The translations under genes were made by a program, and so were the position numbers. A DNA stretch of 64,000 bases from Anaerosacchariphilus polymeriproducens (GTDB lineage Bacteria > Bacillota > Clostridia > Lachnospirales > Lachnospiraceae), in contig NZ_QRCT01000013.1 of NCBI RefSeq assembly GCF_003363435.1, positions 62,001-126,000 on the forward strand, written 5' to 3'. A model generated the notes under the pieces. That model searched no databases, was not told the DNA's origin, and was given only the letters and a program-made list of their open reading frames with translations. This document shows positions 1 to 9,374 of this stretch, in pieces; the first letter of the stretch is position 1; every line of letters starts with the position of its first letter.

Positions 1-432
1 TTCAATCGCGGAGATCATATCAACACGTCTTTGATGACGTTCTCCTTCATATTCAGCATCTAAATAAGCATCTACAATTGCTTTTGCAACTTCTACTCCT
101 ACTATTCTCGCTCCAAATGCTATAACATTAGCATTATTATGTTCCTTGGTCAATCTTGCACTTACCGGTTCACTACAAACTGCTGCACGAACACCTTTTA
201 CCTTATTTGCAGCAATTGAAATCCCGATACCGGTTCCACAGATCAAAACGCCACACTCTGCCTCATTGTTCACGACGGCCTTCCCAACAGCTTCTCCGAA
301 ATTAGGATAGTCACAACTCTCATTGGTATTTGTACCAAAATCGATCAATTCATGTCCTTTTCCTTCTAAATATGCTTTTATTTCATTTTTTAGTTCCACT
401 GCTGCGTGGTCATTTCCTATAGCAATCTTCAT
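1..432 (-). CDS. rpiB: Ribose 5-phosphate isomerase B, 3' end cut by window edge
   Basis: This enzyme interconverts ribose 5-phosphate and ribulose 5-phosphate in the cytosolic pentose phosphate pathway. The 144 visible codons start MKIAIGNDHAAVELK and contain the CGTGIGISIAANK loop, whose cysteine is the catalytic base in RpiB enzymes, followed by the HNNAN motif. RpiB proteins are usually about 145-150 residues, so only a few C-terminal codons and the stop lie outside the window. A TCTCTCTTTG-side AGAGAGG ribosome site precedes the ATG. It lies 28 bases downstream of the M24 peptidase gene on the same strand and is probably co-transcribed with it. Confidence in the family is high; the LacA/B-type isomerases are the only close alternative. 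Confidence 0.95.
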   Translation of the reverse strand, partial: MKIAIGNDHAAVELKNEIKAYLEGKGHELIDFGTNTNESCDYPNFGEAVGKAVVNNEAECGVLICGTGIGISIAANKVKGVRAAVCSEPVSARLTKEHNNANVIAFGARIVGVEVAKAIVDAYLDAEYEGERHQRRVDMISAIE

Positions 433-459
433 TTCATTAACCTCTCTCTTTGTAAAAAT

Positions 460-1527
460 TTATATTTCAATGAGTTCTTTGGTAGAATGCGTTAGATTTA
501 TACATCCATCTTTCTTTACAACAACCATATCTTCAATCCGTACTCCTCCAAACCCAGGCAGATATATTCCCGGTTCTACCGTCTCAATTACATTCTCTTC
601 TAGTATAATATTTCCTACCGGAGACAGTCTTGGTTCTTCATGAATAAACAAACCTACACTATGTCCAAGTCCATGTCCAAAGTATTCTCCATACCCTTCT
701 TTTTCTATGATATCCCTGGCAACTTTATCTATTTCACTTCCTGTCTTACCTGCACATATTGCATCTAAAGCTGCTAATTGAGCCTTTAAGACAATTTGGT
801 AAATTTCTTTCTGTTTTTGACTGGCTTTTCCGATAACAACTGTTCTTGTCATATCAGAACAATACCCTTCAAAAACACAACCATAGTCCATAGTAAGAAA
901 ATCTCCCGTTTCTAATTTCCTATTCGTTGGTGTAGCATGAGGCATAGAAGAATTGATACCTGAAGCTGCGATGGTATCAAAACTTAAACCAGATGCACCA
1001 TTTCTCTTCATATGGTATTCCAATTCTGCTGCAACTTCAAGTTCAGTCATTCCTGGTTTTAATATGTTTAAAATTTCTTGAAAAGCCTTATCACCTATGG
1101 CTTCTGCCTGGGCTAACTTTTTGATTTCTTCTTCTGTTTTGACCATACGAAAAGAATTAAGTGAATTTTCTAACGCTACCCACTCTTTTAGTTTCCACAT
1201 TTGATTAAATTTAAAATATTCAAAATATTTCATATGTAGATCTTCAAATCCTAACCGTTTTACATTATCTTCTAAAATAAATTCTCCGATCCACATACCA
1301 TAATTTTTTTCTATTGATACTTCAATTACTTCAAATTCCTTTGCTTCCATTTTCGCTTGAATTGTATATCTGGTATCTGTTAACAATACGTGACGTTCAT
1401 TAGATATGTAAAGATAGCCGGTTTCGCCAGAAAATCCACTAATATAACGTATATTAAACCCATCAGATACTAAAATAGCATCTAATAGGTTTTGATTTCG
1501 TAATTCCTCAATTCGTTTTAATACCAT
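460..1527 (-). CDS. M24-family aminopeptidase (Xaa-Pro aminopeptidase type)
   Basis: A cytosolic dinuclear-metal peptidase of the pita-bread fold that removes N-terminal residues, probably ahead of proline. The 355-residue protein has a creatinase-like N-terminal domain (about 1-125) and a catalytic domain in which the expected metal ligands can be read: D214 in MDYG, D225 in CSDMTRT, H289 in GHGLGHSVG, E318 in ETVEPGIY and E332 in GVRIEDM. I start it at the ATG at 1527 because AAGGAAG precedes it; a longer frame with an upstream ATG would overlap yqeG. The yqeG stop lies one base away, so translation is probably coupled. Substrate specificity cannot be decided from sequence alone. Confidence 0.93.
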   Translation of the reverse strand: MVLKRIEELRNQNLLDAILVSDGFNIRYISGFSGETGYLYISNERHVLLTDTRYTIQAKMEAKEFEVIEVSIEKNYGMWIGEFILEDNVKRLGFEDLHMKYFEYFKFNQMWKLKEWVALENSLNSFRMVKTEEEIKKLAQAEAIGDKAFQEILNILKPGMTELEVAAELEYHMKRNGASGLSFDTIAASGINSSMPHATPTNRKLETGDFLTMDYGCVFEGYCSDMTRTVVIGKASQKQKEIYQIVLKAQLAALDAICAGKTGSEIDKVARDIIEKEGYGEYFGHGLGHSVGLFIHEEPRLSPVGNIILEENVIETVEPGIYLPGFGGVRIEDMVVVKKDGCINLTHSTKELIEI

Positions 1528-1528
1528 C

Positions 1529-2026
1529 TTATCGCTTCCTTTTTTGATAAAAATATAGAACAATCTTTTCTAAATTACGTTTCAGAACAATCTGAATTTC
1601 CTCTTTCGGATGAATAGGTTTAACAAGGATTGCTTTGATACCGGTTCGTTTTGCCCCAAACACATCAGTAAATAATTGATCTCCAACAAAGACCGTATTG
1701 TTTAAATTGGTCCCCATGATCTTCATTGCTTTTATATAATTTTTCCTAGATGGTTTTTTGGCATCAAAAATATAATTCACCTGTACATCTTGATGAAACA
1801 TTTCTACCCGCTGTTGCTTATTGTTAGACATAAGACAACATTCAAATCCCATTTCTTTTAATTTATGAAAAAAATCAATCGCACGCTTATCTGCTTTTTC
1901 TCCATGTGGTACTAATGTATTATCAATATCAAATATGATTCCACGAAATCCTTGCTTGTGCAGCTTTTCAAAATCAATTTCATAAGTAGAATGCATATAT
2001 TCATCCGGATAAAATCTTTGTAACAT
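1529..2026 (-). CDS. yqeG: YqeG family HAD IIIA-type phosphatase
   Basis: A 165-residue haloacid-dehalogenase phosphatase. The nucleophile motif IFDIDNTLV places the catalytic aspartates at D33 and D35; the motif III/IV region GDQLFTDVFGAKRTG is complete. YqeG is widespread in Firmicutes and commonly sits beside aroE, yqeH or peptidase genes; its physiological substrate is not settled, although phosphatidylglycerophosphate phosphatase activity is known for eukaryotic and plant relatives. The stop codon lies one base before the start of the M24 peptidase, indicating an operon. No signal peptide or membrane segment is visible. Confidence 0.9.
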   Translation of the reverse strand: MLQRFYPDEYMHSTYEIDFEKLHKQGFRGIIFDIDNTLVPHGEKADKRAIDFFHKLKEMGFECCLMSNNKQQRVEMFHQDVQVNYIFDAKKPSRKNYIKAMKIMGTNLNNTVFVGDQLFTDVFGAKRTGIKAILVKPIHPKEEIQIVLKRNLEKIVLYFYQKRKR

Positions 2027-2045
2027 AATAATAATAATCTCCAGT

Positions 2046-2597
2046 CTATTTTACTAATTTTGAAATTGCCTTAAAATGTTCGGACTTAGCACTTTGTAAT
2101 AGTTCAAACAATATGGCTTCATAAGTGGTGATAATAGCACCTTCATATTTTGCTCTTTCAATTGCAGCTTTTTTATCATTTTCTTTTCTGGATGAAACAC
2201 AGTCTTCCACTAAAATAGGCTGATACCCGGCTTCTTTTATATCTATCAAAGTTTGTAATACACATACGTGCGATTCTATTCCACAAATAATAACATTTTT
2301 TCGGCCGGATTTGGCAAGTTCTTCTACCACTTCTTCATTACCTAATCCACTAAATGTAAATTTTTCATGAAATCTATCATGACCTAAAGCTTCCAAAATT
2401 TCTGGAGTAGTATTTCCTAAACCTTTTGTATACTGTGCTGTAACTATAGTTGGTATTCCCAGTTCCTTTAAACCGGCTAATAAAATATTAGATCTTTTCA
2501 AAAATTCTTCCTTATCAAAAATTGGCGGCAAAATTTTTTCTTGATAGTCAATAACAAGCGCTATTGTATCATCTGGTAATATTCTCATTACTTTCAA
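2046..2597 (-). CDS. Isochorismatase-family cysteine hydrolase
   Basis: A 183-residue cytosolic hydrolase of the isochorismatase/nicotinamidase fold. The expected catalytic triad is present: D17 in LVIDYQ, K79 in HEKFTF and C112 in GIESHVCVLQT. The family includes isochorismatases, nicotinamidases and many enzymes of unknown substrate; the GIESHVC sequence and short length fit the YcaC/hydrolase branch better than PncA, which normally has a clear DxHxxxH metal site that I do not see. It lies 19 bases upstream of yqeG on the same strand and could be co-transcribed with it. The substrate is unknown. Confidence 0.88.
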   Translation of the reverse strand: MKVMRILPDDTIALVIDYQEKILPPIFDKEEFLKRSNILLAGLKELGIPTIVTAQYTKGLGNTTPEILEALGHDRFHEKFTFSGLGNEEVVEELAKSGRKNVIICGIESHVCVLQTLIDIKEAGYQPILVEDCVSSRKENDKKAAIERAKYEGAIITTYEAILFELLQSAKSEHFKAISKLVK

Positions 2598-2687
2598 CCT
2601 TTCTGCTATTTATTGTTAATTATATACTATCCGTTTTAATTATAACAAAAGTTATTAAAGATGCAACCAAAAATAAGGAATTTCATA

Positions 2688-3056
2688 TTATTCAGATACT
2701 TCTACGTTTTTTGTAGCTATGATACTGATGCCGGTATTTGCTGAATTTTCTATTATTATATCACCTATTTTCACCGGTGCCTTAATAGAAATTGTTTTTA
2801 ATTCTTTGATACATTCAAAAATTTTACCTTTCGGTACCGTATTTTGTGTTTTTACTGATACCATAGGAATCTTCCCGTTTTCTACTTTCACAGTACTTGT
2901 AACAATCCTGCTTGGATTCGTAACTTCCTCACGAACATAAAGTTCACCTCTTTTGCAGGTATTTCCTATTATACTGATAATTTGTTTTTCTTTCAATTTA
3001 ACTTCTATTTCACAACCTAAAGGACAGCCAATGCATGTTAATTTTCTCTCCTCCAT
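2688..3056 (-). CDS. DUF1667 protein of the glycerol-oxidation unit
   Basis: A 122-residue protein with an N-terminal cysteine cluster, C8-x2-C11-x3-C15 and C34, followed by a C-terminal domain without transmembrane segments. DUF1667 proteins are regularly encoded directly after a GlpA-like dehydrogenase and a second FAD/NAD oxidoreductase in Clostridia, and that is the case here (4-base gap). The spacing of the cysteines suggests a bound iron-sulfur cluster or zinc; this is inference. A likely role is as an electron-transfer or small subunit of an anaerobic glycerol-3-phosphate dehydrogenase, possibly replacing the GlpC subunit of enterobacteria. No biochemical role is established that I know of. 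Confidence 0.88.
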   Translation of the reverse strand: MEERKLTCIGCPLGCEIEVKLKEKQIISIIGNTCKRGELYVREEVTNPSRIVTSTVKVENGKIPMVSVKTQNTVPKGKIFECIKELKTISIKAPVKIGDIIIENSANTGISIIATKNVEVSE

Positions 3057-3060
3057 ATGT

Positions 3061-4335
3061 CTATACCTCCTCTAATTTAATTGTAATTTGGGACAATTGA
3101 GGGTAATCATTCAATTTTGCTTTATCTAATAGAATACTCTCCATTTCCCCTGGTGCTACTACTGTTTTCTTTTTATGAATTACTCTTTCTTTATCAAAAT
3201 AGACACTGATATAACAATTTTTATAAACTCCTGCAACACGGAATCTTATGACTACTGTATCATCCATCTGATCTAGTCGTATGATACCGGGCACTGTATA
3301 TCGGATACCATTTTCTGATTTTAGTTCAATGATTTTCCCTAAATCGTTATTTTTACCAACTTTCAGTTTTTTTATGAATCTGGCTGCATTTTTTCCTGCC
3401 AAAGAAGCTTCCTCTGAAACAAAATCCACTAAATCATGGACATGAAGTACATTTCCACATGCAAATACCCCTTCTATATTTGTTTCCAAACTTTCATTCA
3501 CATTAGGTCCTGAAGTAACTGTATCTAGTTCTATACCCATATTGTCACTCAACTCATTCTCTGGAATCAAGCCAACAGAAAGCAACAGTGTATCACAAGA
3601 ATAGTATTCTTCTGTCCCTTTCATAGGACTGCCTTTTTGATCTACTTTAGAAAGAGTAATCCCTGTTATACGGTCTTTTCCATGAATCTTAGTTATAGTA
3701 TGGCTTAATTTTAATGGAATATTAAAATCATTTAGACATTGTACAATATTCCGCTTTAATCCACCTGAATAAGGCATTAACTCTGCAACAACTTTGACTT
3801 TTGCCCCTTCTAATGTCATTCGTCTGGCCATTATAAGCCCAATATCCCCTGAACCTAATATTACTACTTCTCTGCCCGGCATATACCCTTCAATATTAAC
3901 AAATCTTTGTGCTGTTCCTGCCGAGAATATACCAGCAGGTCTATAACCTGGTATATTGAGAGCTCCTCTGGAACGTTCCCGGCATCCCATCGCAAGGATA
4001 ATTGTTTTTGCCTGTATTTCTATCATTCCTTCTAAAGAATTCATATAAGTTACAACTTTACTTTTTGTAATATTTACTACCATTGTATTTAATTTATATG
4101 TTATTTTTAATTTTTTTACTTCATCAATAAACCTATTGGCATACTCCGGTCCGGTTAATTCTTCATGAAAGGTATGAAGTCCAAAACCATTGTGTATACA
4201 TTGATTTAATATACCACCTAATTCGTGGTCACGTTCAATTATTAATATTTGATCAATTCCATTTTTCTTCGCTGAAGCGGCTGCTGCTAGACCTGCTGGT
4301 CCTCCTCCGATAATCACTACATCATATTCACGCAT
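3061..4335 (-). CDS. FAD/NAD(P)-dependent oxidoreductase, GlpA partner
   Basis: A 424-residue two-dinucleotide-domain flavoprotein. The FAD-binding GxGxxG is at the N terminus (VVIIGGGPAGLAAA, about residues 5-18) and the NAD(P)-binding motif VVILGSGDIGLIMA follows near residue 155; GVFACGNVLHVHDL is the second FAD motif. The C-terminal third is a domain shared with anaerobic-dehydrogenase companions. Known families place it with the sarcosine oxidase alpha/NADH-oxidase-like proteins that accompany GlpA homologues in anaerobic Firmicutes. It sits 12 bases after the GlpA-like gene and 4 bases before the DUF1667 gene, so the three probably form one complex that passes electrons from glycerol 3-phosphate to NAD(P) or another carrier (inference). 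Confidence 0.9.
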   Translation of the reverse strand: MREYDVVIIGGGPAGLAAAASAKKNGIDQILIIERDHELGGILNQCIHNGFGLHTFHEELTGPEYANRFIDEVKKLKITYKLNTMVVNITKSKVVTYMNSLEGMIEIQAKTIILAMGCRERSRGALNIPGYRPAGIFSAGTAQRFVNIEGYMPGREVVILGSGDIGLIMARRMTLEGAKVKVVAELMPYSGGLKRNIVQCLNDFNIPLKLSHTITKIHGKDRITGITLSKVDQKGSPMKGTEEYYSCDTLLLSVGLIPENELSDNMGIELDTVTSGPNVNESLETNIEGVFACGNVLHVHDLVDFVSEEASLAGKNAARFIKKLKVGKNNDLGKIIELKSENGIRYTVPGIIRLDQMDDTVVIRFRVAGVYKNCYISVYFDKERVIHKKKTVVAPGEMESILLDKAKLNDYPQLSQITIKLEEV

Positions 4336-4347
4336 ATATTGACCCCC

Positions 4348-5793
4348 TTACGCTTGTTCTTTATTTCTATTGGTAAGAATAATAGATTCATTTCTGTTTT
4401 TTGTAATTTGTAATGAGCTTTCCTTAAGTTCTCTCGCCAATATCTCCATCGTCTTAGGCATACAAAAACCCGCTTGACACCTTCCCATTCCTGCTCTTGT
4501 CCTGCGTTTGATTCCATCTAATGTTCTGGCACCTAACGGTCTTCTTATTGCATCAATGATTTCTCCTTCTGTAATCATTTCACAGCGGCATATTATGGTT
4601 CCATAAGATGGATTATTTTTAATTAATTCATTACGTACATCTTTTGATAACTTCTGAGGGTCTAAAATTCCTTTGCGATGTCCTATATAATCAGGATTCG
4701 GTTTTAAATTCATCTCCGATTTCAAAATGTCAGCTACTCGAACTCCTATTGCAGGTGAACTGCTTAATCCCGGCGACTCTATCCCAGCGACATCAATAAA
4801 GCCCTTGGCATCCTTTACTTCTTCTATAATAAATTCATGTTTTTCCTCATGAGCTCTTAGTCCCGCAAAAGAAGTTATAATTTTTCTTCCCGATAAATGA
4901 TTCACTGATTTACCAGCCTGATTTAATAAGCGTTCAAGTCCTTCCCGTGTTGTATCTGTGCCTTCTTTATCGTCTATATCAATTGCTGTTGGCCCAACTA
5001 GTAAATTTCCATGGACCGTAGGTGTTACTAATACTCCTTTTCCATATTGATTCGGCAATTGGAAAATAGTACTTTTGACCGTTCCTCCCTCTGTTTTATC
5101 CATCAGACAATATTCTCCTCTTCTTGGAGTTATATGGATTTTTTTCTCACTGACCTTATTATGGAACAAATCTGCATAAACTCCAGCCGCATTTACTACA
5201 TACTGTGTCTCTATCATTCCACGATTCGTTTCAACTGCCCATCTGTCATTTTTTTTGAATATATTTCTGACCTTAGTATTAAATTTAAATTCAACCCCAT
5301 TGGTATATGCGTTCTCTGCCAAAGCTATATTTAATTCAAATGGACATACGATGCCTCCCGATGGAGCAAATAGTGCGGCAACTGCATTTTCTGATATATT
5401 AGGTTCTTTTAATCTCAACTCTTTTTTATTTAAAATCTGTAATTCTTTTACATTATTTTTCAATCCTTTTTCATATAAGTCATATAAATTTGGCAATTCC
5501 TCCTCATGAAAACAAACAACGAGAGAGCCGTTTCTTTGAAAAGGAAAATCTAACTCTTTCGCTAAAGCTCCCATCATTTCATTTCCTTGGACATTTAATT
5601 CAGCCATAAGAGAACCTAAAGGCGCATCATACCCTGCATGGACAATTCCACTATTCGCTTTGGATGTTCCACTACATACATCTTCATCCTTTTCTATCAC
5701 ACATGCCTTTATCTGATATCTGGATATTTCTCTTGCACATGCACAACCCGAAACACCAGCACCTATTATAATTACATCATACATTCTTTTCAC
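4348..5793 (-). CDS. glpA: Anaerobic glycerol-3-phosphate dehydrogenase-like flavoprotein (GlpA type)
   Basis: A 481-residue FAD enzyme expected to oxidise glycerol 3-phosphate to dihydroxyacetone phosphate. The N terminus has the Rossmann motif VIIIGAGVSGCACA, and the C terminus carries a BFD-like [2Fe-2S] domain with C402-x-C404 and C439-x4-C444 (ICRCEM and GRCQAGFC). This architecture is that of E. coli GlpA and of many Firmicute annotations called NAD(P)/FAD-dependent oxidoreductase. It heads a three-gene unit with its own promoter and leader terminator, directly downstream of glpF. The substrate is inferred from homology and from the glpP-glpK-glpF neighbourhood. The symbol is used in the sense of GlpA-like. 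Confidence 0.87.
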   Translation of the reverse strand: MKRMYDVIIIGAGVSGCACAREISRYQIKACVIEKDEDVCSGTSKANSGIVHAGYDAPLGSLMAELNVQGNEMMGALAKELDFPFQRNGSLVVCFHEEELPNLYDLYEKGLKNNVKELQILNKKELRLKEPNISENAVAALFAPSGGIVCPFELNIALAENAYTNGVEFKFNTKVRNIFKKNDRWAVETNRGMIETQYVVNAAGVYADLFHNKVSEKKIHITPRRGEYCLMDKTEGGTVKSTIFQLPNQYGKGVLVTPTVHGNLLVGPTAIDIDDKEGTDTTREGLERLLNQAGKSVNHLSGRKIITSFAGLRAHEEKHEFIIEEVKDAKGFIDVAGIESPGLSSSPAIGVRVADILKSEMNLKPNPDYIGHRKGILDPQKLSKDVRNELIKNNPSYGTIICRCEMITEGEIIDAIRRPLGARTLDGIKRRTRAGMGRCQAGFCMPKTMEILARELKESSLQITKNRNESIILTNRNKEQA

Positions 5794-5806
5794 TCCATTC
5801 TATAAA

Positions 5807-5861
5807 ATAAAAAAAGTCAAGCAATAAACACATCATTCTTTGATGTGTAAATCGCCTGACT
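5807..5861 (-). promoter_or_regulatory. Leader terminator before the GlpA-like operon, candidate GlpP target
   Basis: Read on the minus strand, an imperfect hairpin (AGTCAGGC pairing with GCTTGACT, with an inner ACACATC/GATGTGT stem) is followed by TTTTTTTATTTT. It lies between a TATAAT promoter and the GlpA-like start codon, so it must be read through for expression. GlpP antiterminators act on exactly such leaders upstream of glpD and glpFK in Bacillus. It could instead simply end the glpF transcript; its partner upstream of glpP favours a regulatory role. Confidence 0.7.
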
Positions 5862-5884
5862 CATTTTCTCGCAGCACCTATTTC

Positions 5885-5912
5885 ATTATAGTTTAATATA
5901 TTCTTTTACCAA
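5885..5912 (-). promoter_or_regulatory. Predicted sigma-A promoter for the GlpA-like operon
   Basis: On the minus strand TTGGTA, a 16-base spacer and TATAAT are visible, overlapping the last codons of glpF. The predicted transcript starts a few bases downstream and contains AAATAGG near its 5' end, as does the glpP leader. The -10 box is a full consensus; the -35 box is weaker. Confidence 0.55.
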
Positions 5913-6613
5913 GGAATTGCTCCATACAATAATACGGCAGCTATCCCTCCAATAATAGGTCCAAATAATGGTACTATCGCATAACCCCAGTTAGAACTGC
6001 CTTTTCCTCTAATCGGAAGCAATGCATGTGCAATACGTGGACCAATATCACGAGCCGGATTAATTGCATAACCAGTTAAACCTCCAAGTGACATGCCGAT
6101 CGATACTATGATTCCAAATACTAATAATCTATCAAGTCCTGGAGCTAACTCAATTTGCCCTAAACCTTTAATCGCAAATACCAATACAAATGTTCCAATG
6201 ATTTCACTTAATAAATTTAGAGGCAGGTTAGGAACAGATGGACTTGTTGAAAATACTCCCAATTTGGTGCCTTGATCTTCTGTTGCATCAAATTGACCTT
6301 TGAACAGAATATAAACCATGCAAGCACCAATAAAAGCTCCTGCGAATTGTGCCAAAATATAACCCGGTACCATTTCCCATCCAATACTTCCCTCTACTGC
6401 CAATGCAATGGTAAGTGCCGGATTAAAATGTGCTCCTGAGGCAGTTACAAAGATAAAAGCTGGAATTAGAACTGCAAGCCCCCACGCCATAGTTATTTGA
6501 ACACTACCGGCACCTTTCATACCGGACTTATTCAATGTCACATTCGCTACAACACCATCACCTAGTAAAATCAACATCATTGTACCAATTAATTCAGCAA
6601 TATATGGTAACAT
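5906..6613 (-). CDS. glpF: Glycerol facilitator (aquaglyceroporin, MIP family)
   Basis: A 235-residue polytopic membrane channel that lets glycerol enter the cell by diffusion. Six hydrophobic segments and the two NPA half-helices are present: N64-P65-A66 in AHFNPALT and N185-P186-A187 in INPARDIGPR. The aspartate after the second NPAR (D189) is characteristic of glycerol-conducting GlpF proteins rather than water-selective aquaporins. It follows glpK by 21 bases and shares its operon, so uptake and phosphorylation are co-expressed. Start chosen at ATG with an AAGGGGAGG ribosome site. Confidence 0.95.
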   Translation of the reverse strand: MLPYIAELIGTMMLILLGDGVVANVTLNKSGMKGAGSVQITMAWGLAVLIPAFIFVTASGAHFNPALTIALAVEGSIGWEMVPGYILAQFAGAFIGACMVYILFKGQFDATEDQGTKLGVFSTSPSVPNLPLNLLSEIIGTFVLVFAIKGLGQIELAPGLDRLLVFGIIVSIGMSLGGLTGYAINPARDIGPRIAHALLPIRGKGSSNWGYAIVPLFGPIIGGIAAVLLYGAIPW

Positions 6614-6634
6614 AAAACCTCCCCTTCCTTTCGC

Positions 6635-8176
<1,542 letters not shown>

Positions 8177-8192
8177 TCATAATTTCCCTTTT

Positions 8193-8759
8193 CTACATGA
8201 ACCAAACCTCTTGATTCGTTGTAGAAATTGACATTGCCCCCGCTTCTAACGCTTCAATCACATCCATCTTATCCGATATCAATCCTCCTGCTATAATTGG
8301 CTTAGATGTAATTTTACAAATCTTTTTAATTACCCTTGGCATAACACCCGGCAGTACTTCAATGAAATCTGCTTTTATTAGATTTTGATGATTTTCAATA
8401 CTAGATAAAGCCATTGAATCAATTAAAAAAACACGTAAAACAGTATACATCATTAATTCTTTTGCACGTTTGATTATATTCTGCTTGGTTGAGATTACTC
8501 CATCTGCCATTGTGTAATTCTTTAAATAGTCAACAGCGATTTCTTTTGCACTCAATCCTCCTATCAAATCCATATGTACCATAGCAATTTTACCTGCATT
8601 TTTTATTCTTCTTGTTATGTCTCCAATGGAACATATATCACCAAACAAAACAAATACTACTATAATATCCGATTCCAAACAAATTTTTAACCCTTCTTCA
8701 TCTTTTACCGCAGCTATTACCGGACAATTTTCTAATGCTGCGTAAAACGACCTATCCAT
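8193..8759 (-). CDS. glpP: Glycerol-3-phosphate-responsive antiterminator GlpP
   Basis: A 188-residue TIM-barrel-like RNA-binding regulator. In Bacillus it binds leader transcripts of glpFK and glpD in the presence of glycerol 3-phosphate and prevents early termination. Conserved stretches include VHMDLIGGLSAKE, GVISTKQNIIKRAKE, ADFIEVLPGVMPRVI and PIIAGGLISDK. The start at 8759 is preceded by GAAAGGGGGTTAGGA; a longer frame would run into the leader terminator and is rejected. It is the first gene of glpP-glpK-glpF and itself lies behind a leader terminator, suggesting autoregulation. Confidence 0.93.
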   Translation of the reverse strand: MDRSFYAALENCPVIAAVKDEEGLKICLESDIIVVFVLFGDICSIGDITRRIKNAGKIAMVHMDLIGGLSAKEIAVDYLKNYTMADGVISTKQNIIKRAKELMMYTVLRVFLIDSMALSSIENHQNLIKADFIEVLPGVMPRVIKKICKITSKPIIAGGLISDKMDVIEALEAGAMSISTTNQEVWFM

Positions 8760-8779
8760 TCCTAACCCCCTTTCAACAC

Positions 8780-8827
8780 AAAAAAAGCAAGCTAATAAAA
8801 CGATATCTCTATCATTCATACCTTGCT
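8780..8827 (-). promoter_or_regulatory. Leader terminator upstream of glpP, candidate GlpP target
   Basis: On the minus strand AGCAAG and CTTGCT enclose a long, partly paired loop and are followed by seven T residues. The hairpin sits between a consensus promoter and glpP. Upstream of it the transcript has AAATAGG and AGAG-ATGAG, both also seen (AAATAGG, GAGA-AA-ATGAG) in front of the second leader terminator near 5860. This is the arrangement expected of a glycerol-3-phosphate/GlpP antitermination site. Confidence 0.7.
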
Positions 8828-8860
8828 CTCATCTCTAGGCAATCTTTCCTATTTGAATTT

Positions 8861-8889
8861 ATTATAACAGTACATGAAACGTTTGTCAA
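8861..8889 (-). promoter_or_regulatory. Consensus sigma-A promoter for glpP-glpK-glpF
   Basis: TTGACA, a 17-base spacer and TATAAT are visible on the minus strand, both boxes being perfect consensus. A strong constitutive promoter followed by a terminator fits control by antitermination rather than by promoter repression. Confidence 0.85.
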
Positions 8890-8952
8890 TATTGTCAATA
8901 TATCCGATGTTTTACTAATTGTTTTGTGCACTTTTAACATAAGATATAAAAT

Positions 8953-8986
8953 AAAAAAACGTTGAGATAACTCCAACGTTTTTTTT
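8953..8986 (-). terminator. Terminator after the 108-residue hypothetical gene
   Basis: AAAAAACGTTG and CAACGTTTTTT form a short perfect hairpin flanked by A and T runs on both sides, so it can work in either direction. It ends the nrdR-side gene before the glp promoter region. Confidence 0.8.
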
Positions 8987-8994
8987 GATAATAT

Positions 8995-9321
8995 TTATAA
9001 ATCAAAATTCTCCATTGACAAAGTATTCTCTTTTAATTTTCCTACAGAAACTCCTGTACTAGAAATAAAATAATTATACTGTTGTAACACTTCATCTCTT
9101 TTCATTTCAGAAATTGCTCTTTCCATATCATTTGACTTATATTCTATTATTCTCGGATTCATTTCTAAGTAACTACGTTCCGGAGACTTTTCTTGCTCCT
9201 GTTTAGAATCAAAATTATTGATACAATTTTTCTGCTCAACAGAATTTACTTCATCCGTTTTATTTTTTGTATTTTGATAATTATAATGACTATTATATTG
9301 ATCGCTTCTATATATTCGCAT
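8995..9321 (-). CDS. Hypothetical hydrophilic protein
   Basis: I do not recognise this 108-residue protein. It is rich in Asn, Gln, Glu and Lys, has no signal peptide or membrane segment, and contains one cysteine. The C-terminal half (KRDEVLQQYNYFISSTG and VGKLKENTLSMENFDL) looks ordered and alternates charged and hydrophobic residues, whereas the N-terminal 50 residues look disordered. A good ribosome site (GGGGGATT) precedes the ATG, and a terminator follows the stop. It lies 53 bases downstream of nrdR and may belong to the ymxH-nrdR transcription unit. The short, basic-acidic composition resembles small sporulation-associated proteins of Clostridia, but that is only a guess. Confidence 0.7.
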   Translation of the reverse strand: MRIYRSDQYNSHYNYQNTKNKTDEVNSVEQKNCINNFDSKQEQEKSPERSYLEMNPRIIEYKSNDMERAISEMKRDEVLQQYNYFISSTGVSVGKLKENTLSMENFDL

Positions 9322-9374
9322 CTCAATAATCCCCCTTCAAAAATTAAAGGCTTTCCCCTTTTGTATTGTATGTA

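Noticed and set aside
323-643. Long antisense frames over conserved genes (also at 7251-7902, 9193-9582 and 49890-50207)
   Set aside because: They are frame shadows of well-supported genes on the other strand and lack ribosome sites.
8867-8889. TGAAACGTTTGTCA resembling a CcpA cre site at the glpP promoter
   Set aside because: The central CG is out of register by one base compared with the cre consensus; the site overlaps the promoter spacer and may be chance.
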